This document shows positions 1-7,071 of a DNA stretch of 33,896 nt, piece after piece. How positions within the stretch are numbered: position 1 is the stretch's first letter; the number at the start of each line of letters is the position of its first letter. Under the pieces are notes generated by a model, which was not told where the DNA came from, did no database searches, and worked only from the letters and a program-made list of their open reading frames with translations. Origin of the DNA: Myxococcales bacterium (GTDB lineage Bacteria > Myxococcota_A > UBA9042 > GCA-2863065). Where the stretch lies: contig JADMJS010000741.1 in assembly GCA_018780435.1 (NCBI GenBank), forward strand, positions 1 through 33,896. The letters are read 5' to 3'. A program made the translations under genes and the position numbers.

Positions 1-236
1 AGGTCGAAGTAGACCTGCGCGTCGATGAGCCGCTTCTCGATCGGGTAGTAGGTGCTCTCGGCGACGGGGTTCGAGGCCTCACGTTCGAGCTGCTGAACTC
101 GTGCTTCGACGTTGGCGAGTAGGGTCGACGCGCCGTCGACATCGAGCCGCTCGGGTGGTGCCGCAAAAGCGAGGCCGGGAAGGACGATCAGTGACGCGGC
201 GAGTCGCCCCGACCATGCCCGAACGGTCGCGGCCAA
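1..236 (-). CDS. Truncated exported protein, N-terminal fragment (possible TPR/motility-type protein)
   Basis: The frame is open from position 236 to the left edge, so the C-terminus lies outside the window. The visible 78 residues hold a basic n-region, a hydrophobic core (LAASLIVLPGLAFA) and a likely cleavage after AFA, followed by a helical, charged stretch containing EARVQQLEREA and IEKRLIDAQVYFDL. Export is therefore well supported. The tail resembles the entry of a tetratricopeptide-type helical repeat, but too little is visible to be sure. The start is uncertain. I used TTG at 234-236, the only usual start codon before the signal peptide, but it lacks a good ribosome-binding site, while a perfect AGGAGG lies at 291-296 with no start codon at normal spacing. 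It follows the gene ending at 318 in the same frame, 81 bases after its stop, so the two are probably co-transcribed. Confidence 0.6.
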   Translation of the reverse strand, partial: MAATVRAWSGRLAASLIVLPGLAFAAPPERLDVDGASTLLANVEARVQQLEREASNPVAESTYYPIEKRLIDAQVYFD

Positions 237-317
237 CGACGCAAAGCCGTGCGTACGACGCTTGGGGACGAGCGTAACGGCGCGGGTAAGCCTCCTGTCG
301 AGTGAAGGGCGCAGAAA

Positions 318-1043
318 CTACTCCCCCACCGGCAAGATGTCGGTGTCTTCCGGGGCGTCGCCGAGGCTGCCGTCGGTGGCTTTGCGCTGGTTCTCCCGGC
401 TGTACTTGAACTGCTGGGTCTCGAAGCGCACGAAGGGCTTCTGGTCGAGGCGCGTCGTCATGCCACCGCGCTCGTAACCGATGGCGCGGATGCGGAGGAT
501 GCGCCCTTTGGCGGCCACGAAGCTGTAAGTCGAGCGGACCTTGAACTGGTAGCCGTCGATGTAGGAGAAGAGCGTCCCGTCGCCGCGAAAGGTCATCTCG
601 ACACCCAGGATGTGGTCGCCCGGAGGCAAGATCCCGTTGAAGATGGGGATGGACTTCTGGTCGTCGAGGCCGCCGTCGCGGTTGTCCTGAAAGAAGATGC
701 GATCGCCATCGAGCGTGTAGAGGACCTGCTCGAGGGTGAACGACACGCCCATGTCGTTCTCGTGGATAATGACGGCGCCGGCCTCGGCGATGGCGTTGTG
801 GAGGAGCTGCTCCCTCAGGAGCATGAGGCGGGTCTTCGATTTGAAGACCTTCTCCTTCAGGTCGACCACGCGCTCTTCGAGCTCGCGGAGCTTGATGTCG
901 TAGCTGCCGGACTCGTTGACGGGAGGCGGGGTTGGGGTCGTGACGGGTGGGTCGGCAGGTGGCGGCGTCTCGGCGATACCCGCGCCGGCGAGCGACGTCA
1001 TCAGCAGAGTCGCCATCCAGAATCGAGTCGCGTGCCGCTGCAT
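318..1043 (-). CDS. Exported coiled-coil protein of unknown function
   Basis: Encodes 241 residues. I chose the ATG at 1043 because GAGGGAAG lies just upstream and because it begins a clean signal peptide (MQRHATRFWMATLLMTSLAGAGIA). The frame extends to 1097 but the extra residues look like leader. After cleavage comes a Pro/Thr-rich linker (about residues 25-42), a heptad-like segment (KLRELEERVVDLKEKVFKSK, about 48-67) and a beta-rich domain with ILPPGDHILGVEMTF and FSYIDGYQFKVRSTYSF. It probably acts in the periplasm or outer-membrane space. Similar proteins sit beside TPR proteins in myxobacteria, sometimes with misleading dihydrolipoamide acetyltransferase names; I see no lipoyl or acyltransferase motif. 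The next gene downstream is also exported and probably in the same transcript, which suggests an envelope complex. Function is not assigned. Confidence 0.8.
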   Translation of the reverse strand: MQRHATRFWMATLLMTSLAGAGIAETPPPADPPVTTPTPPPVNESGSYDIKLRELEERVVDLKEKVFKSKTRLMLLREQLLHNAIAEAGAVIIHENDMGVSFTLEQVLYTLDGDRIFFQDNRDGGLDDQKSIPIFNGILPPGDHILGVEMTFRGDGTLFSYIDGYQFKVRSTYSFVAAKGRILRIRAIGYERGGMTTRLDQKPFVRFETQQFKYSRENQRKATDGSLGDAPEDTDILPVGE

Positions 1044-1343
1044 GATGCTTCCCTCGGGGCCTTCGGTGTCCTTGGCCATCACTGCAGGGATGCACACCTG
1101 TCGTGACGTGGGGAAAGTCCCCGGGCCATCCGGCCTAATCGGTTCGGTTCACCGAACGCAATAGCCCGTAGTTTCGAGGCCGGCATCTTCGAAGCCAGAA
1201 CCTCGAACCCCGACGGTATATCGTCCGCCCCCCGGGCAAGTCAAAACTACTGGCGATGTCATCGGATTAGGCAGCGTTCTCCAGGCTCCCGATCTCCCCA
1301 GGAGGACTGGCTTTCGATGGCCCACGTGGGGCCCTCATGAGCC
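1044..1343. other. Intergenic region between two minus-strand units
   Basis: This 300-base gap holds no convincing gene. It contains the probable promoter of the exported coiled-coil gene (1215-1244), a 6-bp stem with a TTCA loop (GTTCGG at 1142-1147 with CCGAAC at 1152-1157) in that gene's leader, and, just downstream of the two-TM protein's stop, a 10-bp palindrome CCCACGTGGG at 1321-1330 flanked by GG and GGCC. The last could fold as a weak terminator, but no T-tract follows. Confidence 0.5.
1215..1244 (-). promoter_or_regulatory. Probable sigma70-type promoter for the exported coiled-coil gene
   Basis: Read on the minus strand, TTGACT (1244-1239) is followed by an 18-base spacer and TATACC (1220-1215). 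It points toward the gene starting at 1043 and would give a leader of roughly 165 bases containing the small hairpin at 1142-1157. The AT-rich -10 stands out in a GC-rich background. Spacing of 18 is acceptable but the -10 is imperfect. Confidence 0.45.
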
Positions 1344-2900
1344 TCAGGGAGCCGTCGCGTTTGCTCGACCCGCCGCCGCGTCGAGCGTCTCTTTTGCGAG
1401 CGCCAGGTCCGAGCGCCCGGCGACGATCAGGATCATTTTGGCCAACCGATGTGCCAACAGCGGCCCCTGGAAGGGGTCGAGCCCGGCGAGCGTCCCGTCA
1501 CCGGATGAGACCTCCGTGAGTCCCGCGCCGAGCGCGCTCCATGCCGCGTCGAGCTTCCGAGGGACCGCGACGACGAGCTCGGCGCCGTCCGGCAGGCGCT
1601 GAACCGCCACGAGCCCGAGCGCCGCGCGGCCACCCCACTCACCGACTCGGAGTTCGACCTCGGCGTCGCTCGCGAATGCGCGGAGGGCCGGGAGGGCCCC
1701 CTCGCCGAGCCTCGCACGCTCGGCGCCCAAGAGCGCCTCGGCGTTGTCGCCCGCCGCGAGGAGCGCGCTCTTTTCGGCGAGCCCGGCTACGACAGGGCTT
1801 CGGGCGGATTCGCGCGAGAAGGACCAGCCGACGGGCCCAACTCGGGTCGCCGATTCGGGGCGCGTCGCCTGAAGGAAGGCCGCGGCATGCGACGTGCTGG
1901 GGAAGGTCGCGACGGTGACCCCTTCGACGGTAAGGACCACTCGCACCGGTCCAAAGACCAGCTCGAAGTGGGCTGGCGCACCAAAATCGACGAGCTGCCC
2001 GGTGGCTTCCGCGGGCAGTACCGGCGAGGCCGAGGACGACGCGGCGTCCGGCACCGGGTTCGCGGCGGCCGGCTTGGCCGCGGCGGGCGAAACGTCGGGG
2101 AGGGCCTCCGGTGAGGCGACGGCCGGGGATGGGGGGGCGGCGCCAGTAGGCCGCCCCAGCGCGACCAGAATCGCCTGCGCGAGTGCTGCGTCGGCTGCCG
2201 ACGGCTCGGCCGAGCTGACGACCACGCGCGCGTAGACCGCTCCGACGAGGACCTCCCCACCGCCACGCCACGTGACGGCGCGCCTCCCCGCCTCCAGGGC
2301 GGGCGACGACGGATCGCGTTCGACTTTGCTCCAAAGGCCTTCCGCGCGACCGTCGTCGGTCATTTCGAAGACCTGGACCTCGAACTCGGTCGGAGCTCCC
2401 GCAGCCGGGACCTCTTGGCTTACGGCCGTCACCATCGCGGCGCGGACGAGGCCGTTCTTGGTGTAAAGCTCGGCGCCGCCGTCGATTCGATTCCACAATG
2501 TGGCGGTCGTGTAGCGCTCGGCCGCGCCGAGCACAGTGACGCCAGTGACATTGGCGACACGCGCGATGACCGTGTCGGCCAACGCTGCCCCTGATGCGGC
2601 GGGCTCGGCGCCATGCGCGCCGCCGACGACCGGTGCGGCCCCGACCGGCCCCGCCCCGGTGGCGTGACTCTGGCCAGCGACGTGTTGACCGTCGCCAAAG
2701 AACGTCGCTTTGGAATCGACGTCCGTCGCCTCCTCGCGATCACGCCTGCCCGTCCAGACCAGCGTTCCCGCGACGGCGGCCAGGGGCAGGAGAGTCACGA
2801 GCGCGAGGATGCGGCTACGCCATTGCCGGAACGCGATGAGCGCGTAGACGGTGATGGCGCTGGTCAGCGCCAGAGTCGTCCCCGTGGGGGTGAGGTTCAC
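1344..2900 (-). CDS. Two-TM membrane protein with large Ala/Pro-rich extramembrane region
   Basis: About 518 residues, not recognised as a named family. The start is taken as GTG at 2900, seven bases after the stop of the J-domain gene; a longer frame back to 2960 would overlap that gene by 53 bases and adds only Ser-rich residues. Two hydrophobic segments lie near residues 9-23 and 29-48 with a short basic turn (FRQWRSR) between them. An Ala/Pro/Ser linker (about 215-265) separates two soluble regions. The first has beta-rich segments (EVQVFEMTDDGRAEGLWSKV); the second begins near LVDFGAPAHFELVFGPVRVV. The close spacing with the J-domain gene suggests translational coupling and a shared role, perhaps membrane-linked proteostasis; that role is an inference. 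No catalytic motif is visible. Confidence 0.75.
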   Translation of the reverse strand: MNLTPTGTTLALTSAITVYALIAFRQWRSRILALVTLLPLAAVAGTLVWTGRRDREEATDVDSKATFFGDGQHVAGQSHATGAGPVGAAPVVGGAHGAEPAASGAALADTVIARVANVTGVTVLGAAERYTTATLWNRIDGGAELYTKNGLVRAAMVTAVSQEVPAAGAPTEFEVQVFEMTDDGRAEGLWSKVERDPSSPALEAGRRAVTWRGGGEVLVGAVYARVVVSSAEPSAADAALAQAILVALGRPTGAAPPSPAVASPEALPDVSPAAAKPAAANPVPDAASSSASPVLPAEATGQLVDFGAPAHFELVFGPVRVVLTVEGVTVATFPSTSHAAAFLQATRPESATRVGPVGWSFSRESARSPVVAGLAEKSALLAAGDNAEALLGAERARLGEGALPALRAFASDAEVELRVGEWGGRAALGLVAVQRLPDGAELVVAVPRKLDAAWSALGAGLTEVSSGDGTLAGLDPFQGPLLAHRLAKMILIVAGRSDLALAKETLDAAAGRANATAP

Positions 2901-2907
2901 GAGGCGA

Positions 2908-3828
2908 TTAGCCGCCCAGTTCCCGGAGCTGCTCGAAGAGCGCTCGGGTCCGGTCGTCAAGTTCCGCAGGCACGGTCGGAATCAGGTGGGCGTAGAGATC
3001 GCCGCGGTCTCCAGTCGTGCCGCGCTCGGGATCGCGACGTACCGCGCCGAGACCGGGGAGGCGCTGCTGCGCCCCGGACTGGGTGCCGGGCTTCACGCGG
3101 ATCTTCTTGTCGCCATCGAGTGTGGGAATGACGGCGGTCCCGCCGAGCACGAGGGTCGAGAGTGGGAGAGCCACATTGGCGTGCAAGTCGGCGCCTTCGC
3201 GCGTGAGCAACGGGTGAGCGGCGACTTTCAGCCGGAGGATGAGATCGCCGGCCGGACCACCGGAAGGGCTGGGATTACCTTCGCTGCGTACCCGGACCTT
3301 CCCCCCGTCTTCGATGCCTGCGGGGACGCGTACCGTCAGCTCGCGGGGGCCGTCGCTTCGCATGATACGTAGTCGCCGTTCACCGCCGAGCGCCGCTTCG
3401 GCGAAGGCGACCTCGACCTCGACTTCGAGATCCTGGCCCTTCTGCGGCCCTCGTCGCTGCCCGCCAAAGCCGGCGCCGCCGAAGCCGCCGCGACCGCCCC
3501 CACGGCCTCCGAAGAGCGCCTCGAGGATGTCGGCGCCAAAGCCAGTCCCTTCGAAGGCGCTAGAGAAGTCGGTGCCTCGGAAGATGTCCTCCGAGCTAAA
3601 CTTCTCGTGGAAACGCTGATGGCCAAAGGAGTCGTATTGCTTACGCTTACCCTCGTCACTCAAGACGGCGTAAGCCTCGTTCAGCTCTTTGAACTGCTCC
3701 TCCGCCTTCGGATTGTCCGGGTTCTTGTCCGGGTGAAGCTCTTTGGCCTTAGCGCGGAAGGCCTTCTTCAGGGCCTGCGCGTCCGAGTCGCGGCTCACGC
3801 CCAAAACGTCGTAGTAGTCTCTGGCCAC
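2908..3828 (-). CDS. CbpA-like J-domain co-chaperone (DnaJ family, no zinc finger)
   Basis: A 306-residue Hsp40 that would stimulate the ATPase of DnaK and deliver substrates in the cytoplasm. The J-domain fills residues 1-70 with the diagnostic HPD at 32-34. A Gly/Phe-rich linker follows (FGGRGGGRGGFGG, about 105-120), then two beta-rich substrate-binding domains (LRIMRSDGPRELTVRVPAGIE and LPLSTLVLGGTAVIPTLDG). The four CxxCxGxG zinc repeats of true DnaJ are absent, so this is a type II, CbpA-like protein of normal length for that group. The start is GTG at 3826-3828, preceded by AAGGAG at good spacing. It is followed after seven bases by the two-TM protein and probably heads that small operon. 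Not next to dnaK or grpE in this window. Confidence 0.92.
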   Translation of the reverse strand: MARDYYDVLGVSRDSDAQALKKAFRAKAKELHPDKNPDNPKAEEQFKELNEAYAVLSDEGKRKQYDSFGHQRFHEKFSSEDIFRGTDFSSAFEGTGFGADILEALFGGRGGGRGGFGGAGFGGQRRGPQKGQDLEVEVEVAFAEAALGGERRLRIMRSDGPRELTVRVPAGIEDGGKVRVRSEGNPSPSGGPAGDLILRLKVAAHPLLTREGADLHANVALPLSTLVLGGTAVIPTLDGDKKIRVKPGTQSGAQQRLPGLGAVRRDPERGTTGDRGDLYAHLIPTVPAELDDRTRALFEQLRELGG

Positions 3829-4045
3829 GATTCATCTCCTTGCCGGACCCGCCCGACTCGACCCTTCGGGGCGTTCGTGTCGAGCGTCACGTCATGCCAA
3901 CCGCATTCACCGTCGTGCCGAAGGCGGCGCCGCGGGAGAGATAAGCACCGGGCTCGAATGAGGCAAGGAGGGGCGCCGATTCAAAGGCACGAAGGACGGA
4001 CGGCCGAGAGCGACACCACGGTCCGACAGCCGTTGGACGACGGGT

Positions 4046-4954
4046 CTACTTGGGAGCGTCCACCTTCTTCAGGTTCTCAAGCTCTTGCTTGGCGGTCGCC
4101 ACGAACTTCTTCTCCTCGGGGCGCTGCTCCGCGATCTCCACGTACTTCGTCCACCACACGATGGCGTTGGCGCTGTCCTTCTTGTCCTTGTAGGCGAGAC
4201 CCAAGTTGAAGAGCGCCTGCGGGTAATCGGGCTTGACCTCGATCGCCTTCAGGTAGGCTGCGATCTCATTGTCGACCTCTTTGAGGCGATTGTGGGCGAT
4301 CGCCAGGTTGTACCAAGCCTTGTGGTACTTCGAGTTCTTCTCGACGGCGGTCTTGTACGCCTTGATGGCTTCTTGGTGAAACTGGGTGCGCTGCGCCGGG
4401 TCGTCCTTCTTTTCGGCCAGCTTGGAGTAAGCGATCCCGAGGTTGAAGTGGGCGTCCGCGACCTCTTTGTCGAGCTCGATGGCCTTCTGGTAAGCCTTGA
4501 TGGCGTCGTCGAGGCGCCCCTTCCGGGCATAGAGGATGCCGAGGTTGATACGCGCATCGACAGCGCCGTCCTGCTCGGTGTTGATAACCTTCTCGTAGTA
4601 CTCGATGGCCTTGTCATCGTCGCCCTTGTCTTCATAGGCAATAGCGAGATTGTAGAGCGCCTTCGTGTACTTGGCGTCGGCAGCGATGGCCTTCTCGTAC
4701 GCGGCGATCTCCTCGTCGAACTGCTTCTTACGGCCGTAGGCGATGCCCAGGTTGTACCAAGCCTCTTTGAACTCGGCTCGCTTCTCTACGCACAGCTTAT
4801 ATGCGGTGATGGCGTCGTCGATCTTGCCGTTCGTGAAGGCCTCGTTGCCCTTCTTGAAGGCATCTTCCGGTGTCTCTTCCTGAGCCGACGCCGCGAAGGG
4901 CGCAAGCAAGAGCGCCGCTACGAGGGGGAGAGCGAAACGCGACTTGATGAACAT
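4046..4954 (-). CDS. Secreted tetratricopeptide repeat (TPR) protein
   Basis: 302 residues. The start is the ATG at 4954, which gives a standard signal peptide (MFIKSRFALPLVAALLLAPFAASA, cleavage before QEE); the reading frame continues upstream to 5026 but without a better start. The mature protein is almost entirely TPR, about seven 34-residue repeats, with the consensus recurring as AWYNLGIAYGRKKQFDEEIAAYEKAI, ALYNLAIAYEDKGDDDKAIEYY, ARINLGILYARKGRLDDAIKAY and so on (each read here in part). One repeat near residues 180-200 carries an insertion (LAEKKDDPAQRTQFHQ). TPR domains are scaffolds, so this is probably a periplasmic assembly factor for another envelope complex. It stands alone, divergent from the XerC gene. 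Very clear family, unknown partner. Confidence 0.9.
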   Translation of the reverse strand: MFIKSRFALPLVAALLLAPFAASAQEETPEDAFKKGNEAFTNGKIDDAITAYKLCVEKRAEFKEAWYNLGIAYGRKKQFDEEIAAYEKAIAADAKYTKALYNLAIAYEDKGDDDKAIEYYEKVINTEQDGAVDARINLGILYARKGRLDDAIKAYQKAIELDKEVADAHFNLGIAYSKLAEKKDDPAQRTQFHQEAIKAYKTAVEKNSKYHKAWYNLAIAHNRLKEVDNEIAAYLKAIEVKPDYPQALFNLGLAYKDKKDSANAIVWWTKYVEIAEQRPEEKKFVATAKQELENLKKVDAPK

Positions 4955-5035
4955 CGTTGGACTCCGACGGTGCGGGCAGACCAGGCAGAACGGGCGGAGC
5001 CGCCTCTGGAGACGGACCCGGATCACGAGCGCAGG

Positions 5036-5064
5036 AAGATCGGGGACGGAACGCGACCTGTCAA
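5036..5064 (-). promoter_or_regulatory. Probable sigma70-type promoter for the TPR gene
   Basis: On the minus strand a perfect TTGACA (5064-5059) is followed by 17 bases and GATCTT (5041-5036), matching three of six -10 positions. It would give a leader of about 75 bases before the ATG at 4954. It lies in the 211-bp divergent gap shared with the XerC-type gene. Confidence 0.45.
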
Positions 5065-5165
5065 GCTCGACCGACGTTGTCGGTCAGGGGTCCTCGTGCC
5101 GAATGCACGCCTGCGGGCTACGATCGCGCCTCAAAGGGAGTCGAGCAGGTTACACTCCCGGGGCC

Positions 5166-6125
5166 ATGGCTCTCCCTCTTCAGGACTTCTTCTGGTACCT
5201 CGAAACGCAGCGTCAGGCGTCGCCCCATACGTTGCGCGCCTATGCAAATGATCTCAACGAGTTCGATGCCTTCACAATCGAACTTGGGACGCCGTGGCAG
5301 CTCCTGACCCGAGACCATCTCAAGCGATGGGTTCACACTCTCCACACGCGCAACACGGGCACGGCCGGGCGACTGAACCCGACGACGCTGGCGCGCAAGA
5401 TGTCGGCGCTGCGATCCTTCTTTCGCTGGGCAATCACCGCCGGGTTGCTCGCCAAGGACCCCAGCGAGGGGGTCAAGACACCGCGCCCGAAGCGGCGGGC
5501 GCCGGAGGTCGCCGAGACCGCGTCCATCGTGAGGCTCATCGAGGTGGAGGAGCCGCGCGAAGCGGTGTTCGTCGCACGTAACGCCGCGCTCATCGAGCTG
5601 CTCTATGCGGGCGGGCTCCGGGTCTCAGAGGTCGTCGGCTTCGACCTCCGGGATCTCGACCTGGCCCAAGGCCTGCTCCACGTCCGGCGCGGCAAAGGCA
5701 AGAAGGATCGCATGGTACCTATCGGTGGGCCGGCGATCGCGGCGACGCGCGACTACCTGGACTCACGGCTCGAACTTCTACTCTCACTCGGCATCGCGGC
5801 GGAGTCTCAACCGGCCGTGTTCCTGAACCCCCGAGGGGGGCGGCTCACGACTCGCAGCGTCGCGCGTATGCTCGAAGACCGGCAATTGCGGTCAGGGGTC
5901 TTCGGCGTTCACCCCCACGTCCTGCGTCACTCGGCCGCGACGCACCTGCTCGACAGCGGCGCCGAACTTCGCCACATTCAGGAGTTCCTGGGGCACGCGC
6001 GCCTGGCGACGACGCAGCGATACACCCAGGTCAGCCTCGACAAGCTGATGCGGACCTACGACGCCTCCCATCCCCGCGCCCGCACGAGTGGGGGGGCGCC
6101 TCGCGAGCCTAAATCGGAGACCTGA
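5166..6125 (+). CDS. xerC: XerC/XerD-type tyrosine recombinase
   Basis: 319 residues, full length for a Xer protein. These enzymes cut and rejoin DNA at dif sites to resolve chromosome dimers, usually as a XerC-XerD pair with FtsK. The N-terminal SAM-like core-binding domain (residues 1-95) has FFWYLETQRQASPHTLRAYANDL; the catalytic domain follows. All active-site residues are present: Arg152 (GGLRVSE), Lys near 177 (RGKGKKDR), His251 and Arg254 (HVLRH), His277 (LGHA) and nucleophile Tyr286 (TTQRYTQVS). The ATG at 5166 starts the normal XerC N-terminus; the ribosome-binding site is weak. XerC rather than XerD is a judgement from overall look. The stop is four bases before the HAD gene start, so the two are likely in one transcript. 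No integron, phage or cassette sequences adjoin it, which favours a housekeeping role. Confidence 0.87.
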   Translation: MALPLQDFFWYLETQRQASPHTLRAYANDLNEFDAFTIELGTPWQLLTRDHLKRWVHTLHTRNTGTAGRLNPTTLARKMSALRSFFRWAITAGLLAKDPSEGVKTPRPKRRAPEVAETASIVRLIEVEEPREAVFVARNAALIELLYAGGLRVSEVVGFDLRDLDLAQGLLHVRRGKGKKDRMVPIGGPAIAATRDYLDSRLELLLSLGIAAESQPAVFLNPRGGRLTTRSVARMLEDRQLRSGVFGVHPHVLRHSAATHLLDSGAELRHIQEFLGHARLATTQRYTQVSLDKLMRTYDASHPRARTSGGAPREPKSET

Positions 6126-6129
6126 CGCC

Positions 6130-7029
6130 ATGGACTCTATCGATCTCATCGTCCTCGACTTCGACGGGACCTTCACCGACGTGCCACCGAGCGTCGAGCC
6201 GTACCTCGCCGCTTACGGCGGTCTGCTCTCGCAATGGCTCTATGCGATGGGTACGGGCGAGCACGCCAAAGAAGGCATCAGCGGTAGTGAGTGGCGCAGT
6301 ACTTGCGCGCGGCTGGCACGGCGGTCGCCCGAGGTCGGCTGGGCGCTGACCACGACACCATCGGCGCCGATCGCAGCCGATCCCTATATCCTCGCAGGGG
6401 AGGCGGCCGCGTTCGTGGCCCGCCAACGCGGGATCGCGGCCCCGGTCCCGGGCGACCTCTATACCCACGCGTACACCTACGCGCCGGCCGAGTGGCGCCC
6501 CGAAGCGGCCGACGTGCTCAGGCGGCTCATGGCGTCCGGGAAAGAGGTCGCGTTCGTGTCGAACGCCAGCTCGGCCAAGATCGAGTCGCGGCTCTCCGAG
6601 CTCCTCGGCGACGCGTGGCGCGGTACGATCACGGTCCGGGGCGGCGCGAACAAGTTCAAGATCGATGAGCTCCCCCACGAGGCCGACGCGGGCGACGCCT
6701 CGGGGCTCACCCCCGACATCCGCGCTGCGTTCGGAAACCTGCCCGCGGGCGCGCCCGGTCCGGGACGGCCGATCTACCTGCGACGCGGCAGCTACTTCGC
6801 GACCCTCGCGAAGCTCTGGAAGGGCGATCCCAGCCGCATCGGCCGCACCATCGTCTGCGGGGACATCTGGGAGCTCGACCTCTCGATGCCGTCGGCGCTC
6901 GGCGCGCAGGTCCACCTGATCGAACGCGCTGAGCCTTTCGGCGCCTACGAGTACGAGCGTGACGCCGCCGACGCCCGCGGCTCTCGGAGCCCGGATCTAC
7001 ACGGCCTCTTGGCACGCCTCGGGCTCTGA
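6130..7029 (+). CDS. HAD-superfamily hydrolase-like protein
   Basis: 299 residues. The haloacid dehalogenase core is visible: motif I VLDFDGTFTD with Asp10 and Asp12, motif II near VAFVSNAS with Ser144, a conserved-type Lys near 177 (NKFKID), and motif IV CGDIWELD with Asp245 and Asp250. All residues needed for a phospho-aspartyl phosphatase are therefore present. Between motif I and II lies a long cap region of about 120 residues with WLYAMGTGEH and several aromatic residues. Beyond phosphatase chemistry the substrate cannot be told. It begins four bases after the XerC-type gene, and the GH1 lipoprotein follows after 42 bases, so a three-gene unit is possible. The ATG at 6130 is chosen because earlier starts overlap the xerC-like reading frame. 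Confidence 0.82.
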   Translation: MDSIDLIVLDFDGTFTDVPPSVEPYLAAYGGLLSQWLYAMGTGEHAKEGISGSEWRSTCARLARRSPEVGWALTTTPSAPIAADPYILAGEAAAFVARQRGIAAPVPGDLYTHAYTYAPAEWRPEAADVLRRLMASGKEVAFVSNASSAKIESRLSELLGDAWRGTITVRGGANKFKIDELPHEADAGDASGLTPDIRAAFGNLPAGAPGPGRPIYLRRGSYFATLAKLWKGDPSRIGRTIVCGDIWELDLSMPSALGAQVHLIERAEPFGAYEYERDAADARGSRSPDLHGLLARLGL

Positions 7030-7071
7030 AGTTCGAGCGCCATCACAACCGAGAGAGTCGGAGGAGCGCCC

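Noticed and set aside
318..1043. Dihydrolipoamide acetyltransferase annotation
   Set aside because: No lipoyl domain, acyltransferase HxxxD motif or suitable length; the protein is exported.
79..1095. 338-residue minus frame rich in Arg and Pro across the first kilobase
   Set aside because: Arg/Pro/His-rich shadow of two exported proteins that have signal peptides in another frame.
4085..5251. 388-residue open frame on the plus strand opposite the TPR gene
   Set aside because: TPR repeats on the other strand fully explain the region; the plus frame is a leucine/valine-rich antisense translation that also runs into the xerC start.
5166..6125. Phage or integron integrase instead of XerC
   Set aside because: Length and motif spacing fit housekeeping Xer proteins and there are no att-like repeats, cassette genes or phage genes nearby. 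I could not find a dif site in the window.
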